Shown here one piece after another: positions 7,321 through 17,819 of a stretch of 64,000 nt of DNA. The notes beneath the pieces are model-generated. The model was not told where the DNA came from. It made no database searches and worked only from the letters and a program-made list of their open reading frames with translations. This DNA comes from Methanothrix soehngenii GP6 (GTDB lineage: Archaea > Halobacteriota > Methanosarcinia > Methanotrichales > Methanotrichaceae). Location: contig NC_015416.1 in assembly GCF_000204415.1 (NCBI RefSeq), positions 1,922,001 through 1,986,000 of the forward strand, in the 5' to 3' direction. Within the stretch, counting starts at the first letter, position 1. Each line of letters starts with the position of its first letter. The position numbers were made by a program, and so were the translations under genes.

Positions 7321-10300
7321 ACAACCAAGATTATTTCCAGCTTTTGCAGGATGGCCTGGATGATGCCATGGCCATAGCCAAAATGGCTCGCAGACGGGGA
7401 CGGGACCCCACGACTGATGTGGAGATACCCCTGGCGGTGGACCTGGCGGAGAGGGTGGAGAAGCTGATCGGCATCCAGGGAATTGCAGAGAGGATCCGGC
7501 ATCACGAAGCGGAAGGATTGAGCCGGGAGGAGGCCGCGCTTGCCATTGGTATCGACTTCGCTGAGGGCCGGCTGGGTGCGGGGGCCAGCAAGATCGAGTC
7601 GGTGGAGAGCGCCATCCGCACCTCGGTGGCCCTGCTCACCGAGGGCGTAGTAGCCGCCCCCATGGAGGGCATTGCCCGGGTGGACCTGGGAAAGAACGAT
7701 GACGGCACTGAGTATCTGAAGGTCTACTATGCCGGGCCGATAAGGTCTGCCGGGGGTACTGCTCAGGCGCTCTCCGTTCTCGTTGCGGATTATGTGAGGA
7801 GGAGCGTGGGCATCGCCCCCTGGAAGCCGCGCCCGGAGGAGGTGGAGCGCTATGTGGAGGAGATCGGCCTGTACAAGCGAGTGGCGGGCCTGCAGTACTC
7901 CCCCTCGGACGATGAGATCAGAACCATTGTGAGAAACTGCCCCATTTGCATAGACGGCGAGCCCACCGAGGAGGAGGAGGTCTCTGGATACCGGGACCTG
8001 GACAGAATAGAGACCAACCGGGTGCGAGGGGGTATCGCCCTGGTCTCGGCCGAGGGCATAGCCCTGAAGCGGCCCAAGCTCAAAAAGCATGTCAGCAAGC
8101 TAGGCATCTCCGGCTGGGAGTGGCTGGACTCCCTGGCCAGCGGCAAGAAGGATGGCGGGGACTCAACTCCCAAGTTCCTCCGCGACCTTATAGCGGGAAG
8201 GCCGGTCTTCTCCCATCCCTCCCGACCGGGGGGATTCAGGTTGCGCTATGGCCGGGCGAGGAACACCGGGCTTGCTGCTGCAGGTATCAATCCGGCCAGC
8301 ATGCTTTTATTGGGAGAGTTCATGGCAGCGGGAACCCAGATCAAGGTGGAGCAGCCGGGCAAAGCGGCGGCGGTAGCGCCAGTCAGCTCGATTGAGGGGC
8401 CCACAGTGCGGCTGCTCAACGGGGATGTGGTGCGCTTTGACTCCGACCAGGATATACTGGAGTGGATGCCTATCAGCTGCAAAGATCCCAAGACCATCCA
8501 GATCGCCCTCAAGGCCCATGTATCCAGGATCCTGGATCTGGGAGAGATCCTGATCAGCTATGGGGAGTTTTTAGAGAACAACCGACCTTTGGCACCGGCC
8601 TCATATGCCTTTGAGTGGTGGGCGGCGGAGCTACTAAAAGCGGGCGGCGATCCATCGGGCAAAGAGTCTATGGATGGCGAAGAGGCTATTGCCTTGTCCA
8701 GAGAATATAGCGTTCCCCTTCATCCTGCTCATACCCACCTGTGGCATGACCTCTCCATAGAGGATTACGACCTATTGCGGGAGGTTGCGGCATCAAAAGG
8801 CATTCTGGAGTCGGGACGGCTGATTTTGCCTCTGGAGGCCAAGGAGTCCTTAGAGACCCTGCTGGTGCTGCACAAGGTCCGAGATGGAAGAATAATAATC
8901 GAGGACCCTCTGCCCTTCCTGCTGTGTCTGGGAATTGACTGGGAGGGTGGTTCATTGAAGAGGAGGGCTGAGGAGGCTGGGGGCGAGCCGGGTGGGGTCG
9001 ATCAGGCAGAGGACTCGATCCTGGCCAGGGTCAACCGATTCACTGGCATTGTGGTTCGGGCCCGGGCGCCCACTCGCATCGGAGCCCGCATGGGCCGGCC
9101 CGAGAAGTCTGACAAGAGGCTGATGAGGCCGCCGCCTCATGTTCTTTTCCCCGCGGGAGAGGAAGGGGGCAAGGGCCGGTCCATTCAGGAGGCGGCAAAG
9201 CACTCCACCAACAGCTCCTCCGGGATCATCAATGTTCAGATCGAGCGGCGGGTGTGCAAGAGCTGCGGCAAGGAGGGATTCGCCTTCAATTGCGAGTGCG
9301 GCAGCCATACTGAGAAGAAGAGGGTCTGCCCCAAATGCAATATCCCCGCTCCTGAGAAGTGTCCCAAATGCGGCCAGGAGACCAATGCGGTAGCAGATAT
9401 GCAGATCGATGTCAAAAAGCTCTATTTTCAGGCCCTGGAGAGTCTGGGGGAGAGGGAGCCCGAGTCGCTGAAAGGGGTTTTAGGACTCTTCTCCCGGGAC
9501 AAGACCCCTGAGCCCCTGGAGAAGGGAATCCTGAGGGCCAAGCACGGGATTAACATCTTCAAGGACGGCACAGTGAGATACGACCTCACCGATCTGCCCC
9601 TCACCCATTTCCGGCCGGACGAGATCGGCACCAGCCCGGAAGTTCTGCAGAGCCTGGGCTATGGCGTGGATATGCATGGCGATCCTTTAACCCGTCCGGA
9701 TCAGGTCTGCGAGCTGAGGATCCAGGATATCGTCCTATCCCGGGATGCGGGCGAATACCTCCTGAAGGTATCCTGGTTTGTGGACGAGCTGCTGGCCAAG
9801 TTCTATCATCTGGAACCATTCTATAATGCCCAAACCCCCCAGGATCTGATCGGAAAGCTGATGGTGGGCCTGGCCCCCCATACCTCTGCAGGAGTTCTAT
9901 GCCGGCTGATAGGCTACAGCCCGGCATCGGCTGGGTTTGGCCATCCCTTCTTCCATGCGGCCAAACGGAGAAACTGCGATGGGGACGAGGACTGCGTCAT
10001 GCTGCTCATGGATGCCCTGATAAACTTCTCCATGTCCTACCTTCCCGCGAAAAGGGGTGGGAAGATGGACGCCTGTCTGGTCATGACCACCATTCTCAAC
10101 CCGGCGGAGGTGGACAAGGAGGCTCATAACCTGGATCTGACCCCGGTCTATCCCCTGGAGTTCTACGAGGCCACCCTCACCAACACCAGCCCCAAGGACC
10201 TGGAGGGGAGGTTCGATCTGGTGTCCAAGCGGCTGGGCACCGACCAGCAGTATGAGGGGTTCAACTTCAGTCATGCCACCACGGACATCGCCGCCGGGCC

Positions 10301-10727
10301 GAAGAACAGCGCCTACAAGACACTGGAGACCATGATCGATAAGATGGATGCCCAGCTGGAGCTGGCGCGGATGATCCGGGCGGTGGACGAGCAGGACGTA
10401 GCAGAGCGGGTGATCAACTCTCATTTCCTGCCCGACCTTATTGGCAATCTGCATGCTTTCTCCAAGCAGAAGGTGAGGTGCGTGAAGTGCGGAGCCAAGT
10501 ATAGAAGGCCTCCACTGAAAGAGACCTGCCCCAAATGCGGCGGCAGGATGATTCTCACTGTGCATGAGGGCAGCGTGCGGAAGTATCTGGAGGTCTCGAT
10601 CAAGGTGGCAGAGGAGTATGGGGTGAGCAGCTACACCAAGCAGAGGCTGCAGCTTTTGAAGATGGAGATCGACTCCCTCTTCAAGAACGAGAAGGCCAGG
10701 CAGACCGGGCTTGCGGATTTCATGTGA
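7317..10727 (+). CDS. polC: Archaeal DNA polymerase D large subunit DP2
   Basis: PolD is the replicative polymerase of most Euryarchaeota, and DP2 is its catalytic subunit. The 1136-residue product has the normal intein-free length. Visible landmarks are the N-terminal [20 protein letters not shown] motif, a cysteine cluster ([29 protein letters not shown]), the acidic catalytic segment [20 protein letters not shown], and a second C-terminal zinc finger ([12 protein letters not shown] with CPKCGGRM). GTG 7317 is preferred to GTG 7305 because GGAG lies six bases before it and it overlaps the previous stop. The small subunit DP1 is not in the window. No intein is present at the DGDEDC site, a common intein location in this family. 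Confidence 0.95.
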   Translation: MNNQDYFQLLQDGLDDAMAIAKMARRRGRDPTTDVEIPLAVDLAERVEKLIGIQGIAERIRHHEAEGLSREEAALAIGIDFAEGRLGAGASKIESVESAIRTSVALLTEGVVAAPMEGIARVDLGKNDDGTEYLKVYYAGPIRSAGGTAQALSVLVADYVRRSVGIAPWKPRPEEVERYVEEIGLYKRVAGLQYSPSDDEIRTIVRNCPICIDGEPTEEEEVSGYRDLDRIETNRVRGGIALVSAEGIALKRPKLKKHVSKLGISGWEWLDSLASGKKDGGDSTPKFLRDLIAGRPVFSHPSRPGGFRLRYGRARNTGLAAAGINPASMLLLGEFMAAGTQIKVEQPGKAAAVAPVSSIEGPTVRLLNGDVVRFDSDQDILEWMPISCKDPKTIQIALKAHVSRILDLGEILISYGEFLENNRPLAPASYAFEWWAAELLKAGGDPSGKESMDGEEAIALSREYSVPLHPAHTHLWHDLSIEDYDLLREVAASKGILESGRLILPLEAKESLETLLVLHKVRDGRIIIEDPLPFLLCLGIDWEGGSLKRRAEEAGGEPGGVDQAEDSILARVNRFTGIVVRARAPTRIGARMGRPEKSDKRLMRPPPHVLFPAGEEGGKGRSIQEAAKHSTNSSSGIINVQIERRVCKSCGKEGFAFNCECGSHTEKKRVCPKCNIPAPEKCPKCGQETNAVADMQIDVKKLYFQALESLGEREPESLKGVLGLFSRDKTPEPLEKGILRAKHGINIFKDGTVRYDLTDLPLTHFRPDEIGTSPEVLQSLGYGVDMHGDPLTRPDQVCELRIQDIVLSRDAGEYLLKVSWFVDELLAKFYHLEPFYNAQTPQDLIGKLMVGLAPHTSAGVLCRLIGYSPASAGFGHPFFHAAKRRNCDGDEDCVMLLMDALINFSMSYLPAKRGGKMDACLVMTTILNPAEVDKEAHNLDLTPVYPLEFYEATLTNTSPKDLEGRFDLVSKRLGTDQQYEGFNFSHATTDIAAGPKNSAYKTLETMIDKMDAQLELARMIRAVDEQDVAERVINSHFLPDLIGNLHAFSKQKVRCVKCGAKYRRPPLKETCPKCGGRMILTVHEGSVRKYLEVSIKVAEEYGVSSYTKQRLQLLKMEIDSLFKNEKARQTGLADFM

Positions 10728-10777
10728 GAAAGTCTTATCACATATAAGGCTGCAAATGAACACACTGGGGCCAGATA

Positions 10778-11182
10778 ATGGATAAAAAGAGAGTCCTTGA
10801 GAGCATTGGTTTCATCCTTGATGGATTTGACGAGATCGATCTGGCCTATGTCTTTGGATCATTTCTCAAGAGAGACGACTTTCATGATATTGACTTAGCC
10901 ATTCATCTTTGCAGAGAGAAATCCCCTTATGAAAGGTTCAAGTTTTCTGGGAAGGTTGCGAGGGATCTGGAAGAAGGAGTGGAGCCCAGGATGGAGTTCG
11001 ATGTTCGTATTCTCAATTATGCTCCGGTATATTTTCAGTATGAGGTTATAAGCAATGGGATAGTGGTATTGGAAAGAGATCAAGAGAATAGGATCGATTT
11101 CGAGGCTCATCTAATATCGGAATATCTGGACTTGAAGCATATGTATGACCGCCTTGATAGAGCCTTCCTGGCCAGAGCCTGA
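10778..11182 (+). CDS. MNT-like nucleotidyltransferase-domain protein
   Basis: The 134-residue protein has the minimal nucleotidyltransferase signature: GSFLKRDDFHDIDLAI, that is, GS followed by the D-x-D metal pair, and a third acidic strand (MEFDVRIL). The C-terminal helix ISEYLDLKHMYDRLDRAFLAR is typical of MntA-type proteins that pair with HEPN toxins. No HEPN gene is next to it, so the partner is lost or elsewhere. Similar sequences with the core TTATCACAT lie just before (10734-10750) and just after (11188-11202) the gene, each following a stop codon. Confidence 0.75.
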   Translation: MDKKRVLESIGFILDGFDEIDLAYVFGSFLKRDDFHDIDLAIHLCREKSPYERFKFSGKVARDLEEGVEPRMEFDVRILNYAPVYFQYEVISNGIVVLERDQENRIDFEAHLISEYLDLKHMYDRLDRAFLARA

Positions 11183-11875
11183 AATGAGAGTTTTATCACA
11201 TTTAACCTTAACTCTGCCCATTGGGGAATGGGTCTGCCTTTTTAGACTGGTTCTTAATTGACAGATCACTGTTTTAGCGATATTTTTATCTACTAATATT
11301 CCCCATATGACGAATATGGAATCTTGGGTAGTTGACTGGATTAAAGAGCAAAGAAGTTTGGGAGTTAAGTGCCTTGAGATAAAACAGCGAGGAACGAAAT
11401 ATTATGTTTATCATTCAACTACTCATTGGGATAAAAATATCAAGAAAGCAATAAAGACTTCAAAATATCTGGGACGACTTGATCGCGAAAGGGGGATGGT
11501 AGAATCTCATGAAAACCAAGAAAGCCAGAGATCAGAGGCGCAATCGACAGATGTGCGTAATGTTACCGAGTACGGAAACTCTATCTTGCTTCAGGAGTCC
11601 TTGAAAGACTTAAAACCATTATTGATAGGAGCTTTTCCTGGAAATTGGGAAGAAGTTTACGCTCTATCAAAATTGCGAGTCACTGGAAACGTTCCGTTAA
11701 AAAGAGCTGAAAGTGCGTGGGAGAAATATTATAATATAGAATCAATTAATCCTAACCTCAAACCAAAAAATCTTTCTAAGATGTTGCATGAGGTTGGAAC
11801 AAATCGCGATGGTCTGGAGTGAACCCCTCCGAGTGGACAAAAAGTTAAGCAATGCCGACTCATGGAGGGAAGTGC

Positions 11876-12205
11876 ATGAAGAAGACCAGGCGGCGTTACG
11901 ACCGGGACTTCAAGATATCAGTATTAGCCGAACTTGAGGCAGGCAAGCCACTTGCTCAGATCGCCCGCGAATATGGCATCCATCCGAGTCTTCCTTGCCG
12001 ATGGAAGGCAGAGCTGGCTGAAAATCCCGAAAAAGCATTCATGGGTAACGGAAACAAGTACAAAGATCAGGCGAAGATTGCAGAATTGGAGAGACTTCTG
12101 GGCCAGGCTCATGCTGAAATTGACCTTTTAAAAAAAGCCTTCGCCATGACCCAGAAGAAGGTCCGCGAGGAGAGACGAAAGCCGATGTTGAGGGACGACA
12201 TATGA
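11876..12205 (+). CDS. IS3 OrfA, helix-turn-helix transposase subunit
   Basis: The 109-residue protein starts MKKTRRRYDRDFKISVLAEL, the classic Tnp_8/HTH opening that binds the element ends, and finishes with a leucine-zipper-like helix (IAELERLLGQAHAEIDLLKKAF). ATG 11876 is chosen because upstream codons lie in the inverted repeat. Its ATGA junction overlaps orfB by 4 bp (12202-12205). Expression of an OrfAB fusion by frameshifting is typical of the family but no clear slippery run is seen at the overlap. Confidence 0.9.
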   Translation: MKKTRRRYDRDFKISVLAELEAGKPLAQIAREYGIHPSLPCRWKAELAENPEKAFMGNGNKYKDQAKIAELERLLGQAHAEIDLLKKAFAMTQKKVREERRKPMLRDDI

Positions 12206-13080
12206 TCATTCAGGAAGCTCAATCAGATGGCCTTCTGTTGCCAATATCTCACTCCTGCTTGGCGCTGGATGTGAGTCGCAGCGGTTACTACGAGTGGTTG
12301 AAGCGGTCCGAAAAGTTCACTGCGGAGAATAGCGAATCTTCGGATCTGGTTAACCAGATTCAAGAGATAGCTTTGGAGTTTCCTTATTACGGGTACAGGA
12401 GAATTACAGCAGAACTTCAAAATCGCGGCTATGCGGTCAACCATAAGCGCGTGCTGAGGCTCATGCGCCAGGAGAAGTTGCTTTGCTATAAGAAGAAGTT
12501 CAAGCCGGTAACAACCGATTCCACTCATGGTCTGCCGGTCTATCCTAACCTTCTAAAAGGCAGGGAAATCACGGGACTGAACCAGGCATGGGCTTCTGAT
12601 ATCACTTATGTCCAGCTGCAGCACGAGCATATCTTTCTCGCGGTTATCCTGGATCTCTACAGCAGAAAGTGCATCGGGTGGGAGCTGAGCAGGAGCATAA
12701 GAAGCGATCTGGCCATGAGTGCTCTGGCAAAGGCATTGAAGAACCGTTCCAAGGAATCCCTTGAGGGTCTTATTCATCATTCTGATCAAGGCGTTCAGTA
12801 TGCGTCCAAGGATTATGTAGACTGTCTTAAGGCGCATGACATCCAGATCAGCATGTCGAGAAAAGGAAATCCTTATGACAATGCTTTTGCTGAGAGTTTT
12901 ATAAAAACACTGAAGGTCGAGGAGGTATATCTCAATGAATATGAGACATTTGAAGATGCATTCAGGAACATATGCAACTTTATTGAAAATGTGTACAACC
13001 ATAAGAGGCTGCATTCAGCTCTCAATTACAGATCTCCGGTTCAGTTCGAAGTGGAGGTTGCCTTAAATACCATTGCTTAA
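12202..13080 (+). CDS. IS3 OrfB, DDE integrase
   Basis: The 292-residue catalytic subunit has the HTH_21 segment (FPYYGYRRITAELQNRGYAVNHKRV) and the retroviral-type integrase core. The three acidic residues are in NQAWASDITYVQ, LIHHSDQGVQYAS and AFAESFIKTLKVE. The C-terminal EYETFEDAFRNICNFIENVYNHKRLHSALNY is the usual end of IS3 transposases. Length and motifs look complete. Confidence 0.93.
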   Translation: MIIQEAQSDGLLLPISHSCLALDVSRSGYYEWLKRSEKFTAENSESSDLVNQIQEIALEFPYYGYRRITAELQNRGYAVNHKRVLRLMRQEKLLCYKKKFKPVTTDSTHGLPVYPNLLKGREITGLNQAWASDITYVQLQHEHIFLAVILDLYSRKCIGWELSRSIRSDLAMSALAKALKNRSKESLEGLIHHSDQGVQYASKDYVDCLKAHDIQISMSRKGNPYDNAFAESFIKTLKVEEVYLNEYETFEDAFRNICNFIENVYNHKRLHSALNYRSPVQFEVEVALNTIA

Positions 13081-14063
13081 CTATTTGTCCATTATCAGGG
13101 GTGCAGTCCAGTCAATGTGTTGTTTTTAGGACGCTTCTTGACCGGAGTGAACAGCTTGTTTATGATCTGAGCTATGTTTTTTCGCGGTCGGTGAGTATAA
13201 GCTTGGCCGAAAAGGGCTACAATAAGGACCGAATTCATATCCCTCAAATCAATATTGTTCTGCTTTGTAGCGCTGATACAGGATTGCCGACGATGATAAG
13301 ACCTCTCCCCGGCAGTGTTAAAGATATTAAGACGTTAAGCAACTCACTTCTTGAACTCGATATTCGTGGCAAGGTATTGATTCTTGATAGAGGATTCTTC
13401 TCAGAAGAGATATTTAATTTCCTTGATAAATTGGAGATATCATATCTAATTCCTGCAAGAAGAAATAGCCACTATTATGAGGAACGCATTCATCTTAATG
13501 AACATTTTCGCTATCATAAGCGATTGATAAGATGCGGATGCAAGAAGCTAGGAAACAAATATCTCTATCTCTTCGAGGATCAAGTCCTGATGCTTGAAGA
13601 GCGCGATACCCTTTATGATAAACTGGATGCAGGTAGGATCACAAAGGTAGAACTTCACGAGGAGATGAAAAAATCAGGGCGTATTCTCATCATATCTAAT
13701 CGAAAAATGAATGAACAAGAAGCCTATGAATTATTTAAGAGAAGAGAAAGTGTTGAGAAGATGTTTGACACCTATAAATCAACATTATCAGCTGATAGGT
13801 TATATTTGCATGATGATGAAAGCGTCTTTGGACATGTGTTTATAGCATTTTTATCTCTTTATGCCTACTGCAAACTCGAATTGCTATTAAAGAAGGCTGG
13901 GGCAAATAAAAAAATGACACCTGGCGACTTACTCTTTGAGTTCAGCAAAGTATATCATATTGATTTTGGAGAACATGGGAAAATAATGGAAGTTCCTAAG
14001 AAAATTAGAGATATTGAAGCTAAACTTGGGCTAAACATATTCCCCACGTAGGCGGAGTTTAGG

Positions 14064-15098
14064 TCAAAAGATTCAAAGCGTATTGCAACTCTGTGCTTGA
14101 ATAATCAAATCAAGAGATCTCGGGTTTTTTCCGATGAAGACCGAGAGCTCAGGAACCTAACGCGAGCCAGGTCAGGATATGTCAAGACACGAACTCAGTT
14201 CAAGAATCGGATACACAAATATCTCTCATCAAACGGCATTAAACTCAGCTCTTCTATGGACGACATATTCTGCAAATCAGGAACACATATCATAAGAGGT
14301 CTGGCTGAAGACAAGCCCGTCGAAGAGATCCTGAAAGGCATACCCTCCGGAAAGATCAGGAAAAAGCAAGACGAGATCAGATCAGCACTTGCCAATGAAC
14401 TGAGCGAGACAAATCGAATGCTGATCAGCGATTCTCTTGAAATCATGGACAATGTCGAATCCAAAATAGAGAAGACAAGCCTAAACATTCTGAAAAAGAT
14501 TCAAAATAAGAGCAAGGATCTGGCTATCGTTATGTCCATTCCTGGAATCGCATTTATCTCAGGTTCGGTCATCCTGTCAGAGATCGGAAATTACAGAGAT
14601 TTTCAGACCCCTGAACAGCTGGCGAAATGGTGTGGCCTCAATCCTGGAGAAAATGAATCTGCCGGCAAAAAGAGGAAATGCGGGATCACAAAGCGCGGTT
14701 CCAAGTATATCCGAGTTGTACTTGTCGAGGCTGCCCAGACAATAGCTAATATGAAAAATACAGGGCTGTCCAGATTCTACAAGAGGCTGAGCAAAAAGAA
14801 GGAGCACAATGTGGCAATCGTTGCCGTAGCCAGGAAACTCATCTGTCTGATTTATCATCTTCTGATCAACCAGGAGTTCTATCAAGAGGTTGATTGCAGA
14901 AAGAGGAAAAAAGGTCGAAATGAGTCCTGCCATGAACCTTCTTTGAAGGATGAGCATCTGACGGATAAGGTAGCTGCAATTGTAGATGCCTTTTATGGAA
15001 TGAGCGATAGTAGCCGGAAGAAGGCTCTCTTGCGAGCGCTTGAAGATATTTCTGTGAACAAGCCCGACCAGAAAAGGTCATCTGATGGAGGTGGATAG
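14064..15098 (+). pseudogene. Second, unrelated IS110-family recombinase, 5'-truncated
   Basis: The frame enters at SKDSKRIATLCLNNQIK, which aligns with the DSERIAIYCLNNLIT part of the 2.7 kb recombinase, so the first roughly 95 residues with the D and E of the DEDD site are missing. The rest is complete: SIPGIAFISGSVILSEIGNYRDF, PGENESAGKKRKCGITKRGSKYIR and a charged C-terminal tail. The break coincides with the right end of the IS1634-type element, and the lost part is not found to its left, so the region was deleted and not merely interrupted. Confidence 0.8.
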
Positions 15099-15616
15099 CT
15101 AGCCTCTTGCATTTGATTTTTTTTGGTTTTCCATGGGAAACACCAATGGGAACCAACGCAACCTTCCCCAAAAATAGGGCCTATCCATTTCTGCTAAGAA
15201 GTGGCCCCTGCCCGCCTGTAAAATTCGATGCTAATTATAAAATAATTAAACATTCGCTTTTGCATATGAGTTTTACGTTGCACTTTCATTCTACATACAA
15301 ATAATATTCGTATTGTTGTATCTAAGACCATCAACGGCCAGCTTCGTTTGTACCCAAGCCTCCCGGCGTTGAGGGGGCCCAGGGCATTAGCGCGGGAGGC
15401 CCACAGGGCCGACTCGCGGCGTGCACTAAAAAAACAGTCTGTGTAATTCAAAAGAACCTTGATAACAGCACTTGATTAGGTAAATCATTATATCCAATAT
15501 CCTCCGAGCCTCATAGAAGCAGTTCAAACCTTTGGCCAGGCCCGCCTGGCGAATTTTCTATCGCAATCCAAAACCATCGACGCAGCGAATACAGCCCTCA
15601 AAAAAAATTTGCCGGA
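15099..15616. other. Non-coding gap between the IS cluster and polA
   Basis: No gene is seen. The first 130 bp probably belong to the right end of the truncated IS110-type element. A GC-rich structured repeat lies at 15354-15430 (own entry), standing out from A+T-rich flanks. The 120 bp before the polA stop show nothing. Confidence 0.4.
15354..15430 (+). repeat. GC-rich structured repeat, copy 1
   Basis: It shares with 19461-19533, in the same orientation, the opening CAAGCCTC(T)CCGGCG, TGAGGGGG and the closing GGGCCGACTCGCG. Copy 1 can form an 8-bp stem GCCTCCCG/CGGGAGGC and a hairpin GGCCC-ACA-GGGCC. It is non-coding and far more GC rich than its surroundings. It may be a structured RNA, a transposon end, or a REP-like sequence. 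Confidence 0.55.
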
Positions 15617-17494
15617 TCATTCCGCCAAATTTCTCATCACCTTCGCCTCAGCCTTCACAGGCACTGGATATAGCATCTCGGATCCTATCCTCTCCATGAT
15701 CTCCTTGAGCCTTGCTGCATACTCCTCTGCTCGATCCTCCGGAACCTCCAGGATGATCTCATCATGGATAGAGCCTATTATCCTCGCCTCCTCGTCCGAC
15801 AGCTTCTCATAGACCTCGGCCATCACCAGCTTGATCAGATCCGCTCCCGTCCCCTGGCAGGGGGTATTGTACATCTGGAACTTGCTGGCGGTGATCCCTG
15901 CCCCAAAGCGCGGCCAGATCCGCCTCCGCCCGAGGATCGTTCTGGTGGCTGTCAGTGGCAGGGAGAAGAATCCACGCACGCAGTTATGGAAGTGGTGCTG
16001 CATAGTGTAACTCATCTGGGATAGCTGCATCTTCTGCCACTCTCTCACTCCCGGATAGCTGCAGAAGAACCTCTCCAGGCGCTCTTCCGTCTCATCCAGG
16101 CAGATGAATTCGCCATAATCGGAGAGGATGCGCCACTGTAAGCTCTTCGCCGATCCTCCATAGATGAGAAGGAAGTTCATAGCCTTGGCCGCCTGCCTCT
16201 GCGAATCAGTCACCTCTTCGAAGGGCGTTCCGCTGATCCGGGAAGCAGTCAGGCGGTGCAGATCGATTCCCTTTATAAAGGCCTCCTGCATGGCCTCATC
16301 CCCGGAGATACGGGCCATTATGCGCAGCTCGATATTGGAGAGGTCGGCCTTGACATACCTTTTGCCTGCAGCCGGACGAAATAGCCTCCTAATTGCCGGG
16401 GCATCATCTCCCCTGCGAGGGATCTGCTGGGCGTTGGGATGGCGGGAGCTGATTCTCCCCGTAGAGGAGGGAATCTGGAAGTACTGAGGATGAACCCTGC
16501 CGTCCAGAGGATGAACCTTCTCCAGCCATTTGTTCAGAAACAGCAGATTATAGGAGAGATGCCTGTAGCGCATAAGAGCCTCAGCGAAAGAGCAGCCTGC
16601 GGCAGCAAGGCTCTTCAGGACCTCCGCTTTGGTGTTGGCAGGCCTGTAGCCCCTCTTCGCCAGAAAGGCCATAACATCCTCTTGCCGGTCGGGATTCAGA
16701 TAGCAGCAGAGCCTTTTGCCGTCAAATGAGACTGTGACAAATCCCTTCCTCTCTGCCTCATCCTGCATCCTCCAGATCTGATCGATGATCTCATCCTCCT
16801 CCTGGTCGATGAGATCTCTTGCTCCAGAGGAGTCCAGGCCAATCCCAGAGATCTCCATCTCCACCAGGGCAATAGCTGCGCGAAACTCCAGGTCGGCCAC
16901 CCTCTGCAAATCGTTTTTGGCCAATAAATCTGCCAGGATATCATGAAGCGGCAAAAGGGCGGCCGCTCCTTGGGCAGGGCACCCCTCTTCATCCAGAATG
17001 ATTCCCAGATGCCTTTCCGCCAGGGAGGCCAGGCTGTGATCGACAAGCCTCTTCGTCCAGGGATTTTTGGGATTGCCGGATGGAGTCAGATAGTAGTACC
17101 CAGACCAGCAGATCTGAGAGGCGAGCATGACGTCGAAGATGCTGCAGAAGTTCAGCTTTCGACCGGCTCTTGCCCTGATGAATGAGAGAACGAACTTCGA
17201 GTCGTGCAGAGTCTTCTTGATCCTCCCGTTCTCCAAGAGCCCAGCCAGGTCACCGATAATGCTCTCTTTCAGCTCAGGGCGGTCAGCTATATCGACGGTA
17301 TAGACTGTGCTGCTGCTGGGAGCATTGGGAAGGGCGAGAGAAATGCGCTGGATCTCATGGCAGAGAGGATCGGGGCCGGTGGCGGTCAAATTAAGGCCAA
17401 AGAATTCAGCCATTTCTATCTCTCCTAATATGGATTCCCATTCAGGCAGCGACTGAACCATTGTGATGGATTGGGGCTCAAGGCGATCGATCAT
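15617..17494 (-). CDS. polA: Family A (PolI-type) DNA polymerase with degenerate exonuclease domain
   Basis: The 625-residue protein has the Klenow-type layout without a 5'-3' exonuclease. Polymerase motifs are clear: motif A KADLSNIELRIMARISGD (catalytic Asp about residue 384), motif B RQAAKAMNFLLIYGG (Lys and Tyr kept, but Leu where NFG is usual), and motif C SIHDEIILEVPE (Asp about 578). The N-terminal 3'-5' exonuclease region reads FFGLNLTATGPDP where D-x-E-T-T-G would be expected, so the metal-binding Asp and Glu are lost and proofreading is unlikely. ATG 17494 is chosen over a TTG three codons earlier. Family A enzymes are bacterial, phage or plasmid proteins and unusual in Euryarchaeota; transfer is likely. 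It might act in repair or replicate a mobile element, but no element genes adjoin it. Confidence 0.92.
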   Translation of the reverse strand: MIDRLEPQSITMVQSLPEWESILGEIEMAEFFGLNLTATGPDPLCHEIQRISLALPNAPSSSTVYTVDIADRPELKESIIGDLAGLLENGRIKKTLHDSKFVLSFIRARAGRKLNFCSIFDVMLASQICWSGYYYLTPSGNPKNPWTKRLVDHSLASLAERHLGIILDEEGCPAQGAAALLPLHDILADLLAKNDLQRVADLEFRAAIALVEMEISGIGLDSSGARDLIDQEEDEIIDQIWRMQDEAERKGFVTVSFDGKRLCCYLNPDRQEDVMAFLAKRGYRPANTKAEVLKSLAAAGCSFAEALMRYRHLSYNLLFLNKWLEKVHPLDGRVHPQYFQIPSSTGRISSRHPNAQQIPRRGDDAPAIRRLFRPAAGKRYVKADLSNIELRIMARISGDEAMQEAFIKGIDLHRLTASRISGTPFEEVTDSQRQAAKAMNFLLIYGGSAKSLQWRILSDYGEFICLDETEERLERFFCSYPGVREWQKMQLSQMSYTMQHHFHNCVRGFFSLPLTATRTILGRRRIWPRFGAGITASKFQMYNTPCQGTGADLIKLVMAEVYEKLSDEEARIIGSIHDEIILEVPEDRAEEYAARLKEIMERIGSEMLYPVPVKAEAKVMRNLAE

Positions 17495-17761
17495 ATCAAC
17501 CAATAATTGTGAAGAATCACTATAAATTTTCTGGGGATCTCAATGAAGAGCATCTCTCCTCGATACGGTGGGCGGGATCGCAGGGCCATGCAGTGACAGG
17601 TGGGCCAGGTGGTGGATGTGACGCTTCCGACGGAGAAATAGAGCTACAGGCTTGAACTGCATGCAGGTATACAGTTCTACCGGGGCCGCCTGGAGAATAC
17701 TAACCTTTTTTTAGGCCTGTCGGGCCAGGTTAGATGCTATTGTTCTTTCTCTAGAAGATCC
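17495..17761. other. Gap between polA and the DUF4258/YgiT pair
   Basis: About 270 bp without a supportable gene. The polA promoter should lie near 17505-17540 (AAATTTATAG on the minus strand). A segment at 17650-17690 (GAACTGCATGCAGG...CAGTTCTACC) weakly recalls sequence upstream of the split tnpB and could be a transposon remnant. Confidence 0.3.
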
Positions 17762-17781
17762 TTAATACCAAATAGTATTAA
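17762..17781. promoter_or_regulatory. Palindromic operator candidate of the DUF4258/YgiT module
   Basis: A perfect 7-bp inverted repeat, TTAATAC (17762-17768) and GTATTAA (17775-17781) with a 6-bp spacer, lies 38 bp before the DUF4258 start. MqsA/YgiT-type antitoxins autoregulate through such palindromes, so this is a likely binding site. The function is inferred. Confidence 0.55.
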
Positions 17782-17819
17782 ATGTATCAGTAAATGGTCG
17801 AAAGGGAGGAGGCAGAGGA

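Larger units (their letters stand above)
11815..13110 (+). mobile_element. IS3-family insertion sequence
   Basis: This 1296-bp element has terminal inverted repeats TGGAGTGAACCCCTCC... and, at the other end on the complement, TGGACTGCACCCCTGA..., both continuing into a shared TGGACAAA-AGTTAAGCAATG tract. It is flanked by a 3-bp duplication, GTC (11812-11814 and 13111-13113). It holds orfA and orfB and interrupts the IS1634-type transposase. Both frames are intact, so it may still be active. Confidence 0.92.
11307..14051 (+). pseudogene. IS1634/IS4-like transposase gene split by an IS3 element
   Basis: The first part (11307-11814) starts MESWVVDWIKEQRSLGVKCLEIKQ and the second (13114-14051) holds the DDE core (DTGLPTMIRPLPGSVKDI, VLILDRGFFSEE, and RRESVEKMFDTYK around the Glu). 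Removing the IS3 copy and one GTC duplicate joins them in frame (NRDG-QCVVF) to a 481-codon transposase, a normal length for archaeal IS1634-type proteins. The gene is A+T richer than the surrounding housekeeping genes. The element's own ends were not resolved; its right part abuts a truncated IS110-type gene at about 14060. Confidence 0.85.

Noticed and set aside
7245-8090. Minus-strand open frame of 281 codons
   Set aside because: It is the antisense of polC; the polC frame carries conserved PolD motifs.
9897-10763. Minus-strand open frame of 288 codons
   Set aside because: It is antisense to the C-terminal part of polC and His/Leu-rich in the manner of shadow frames.
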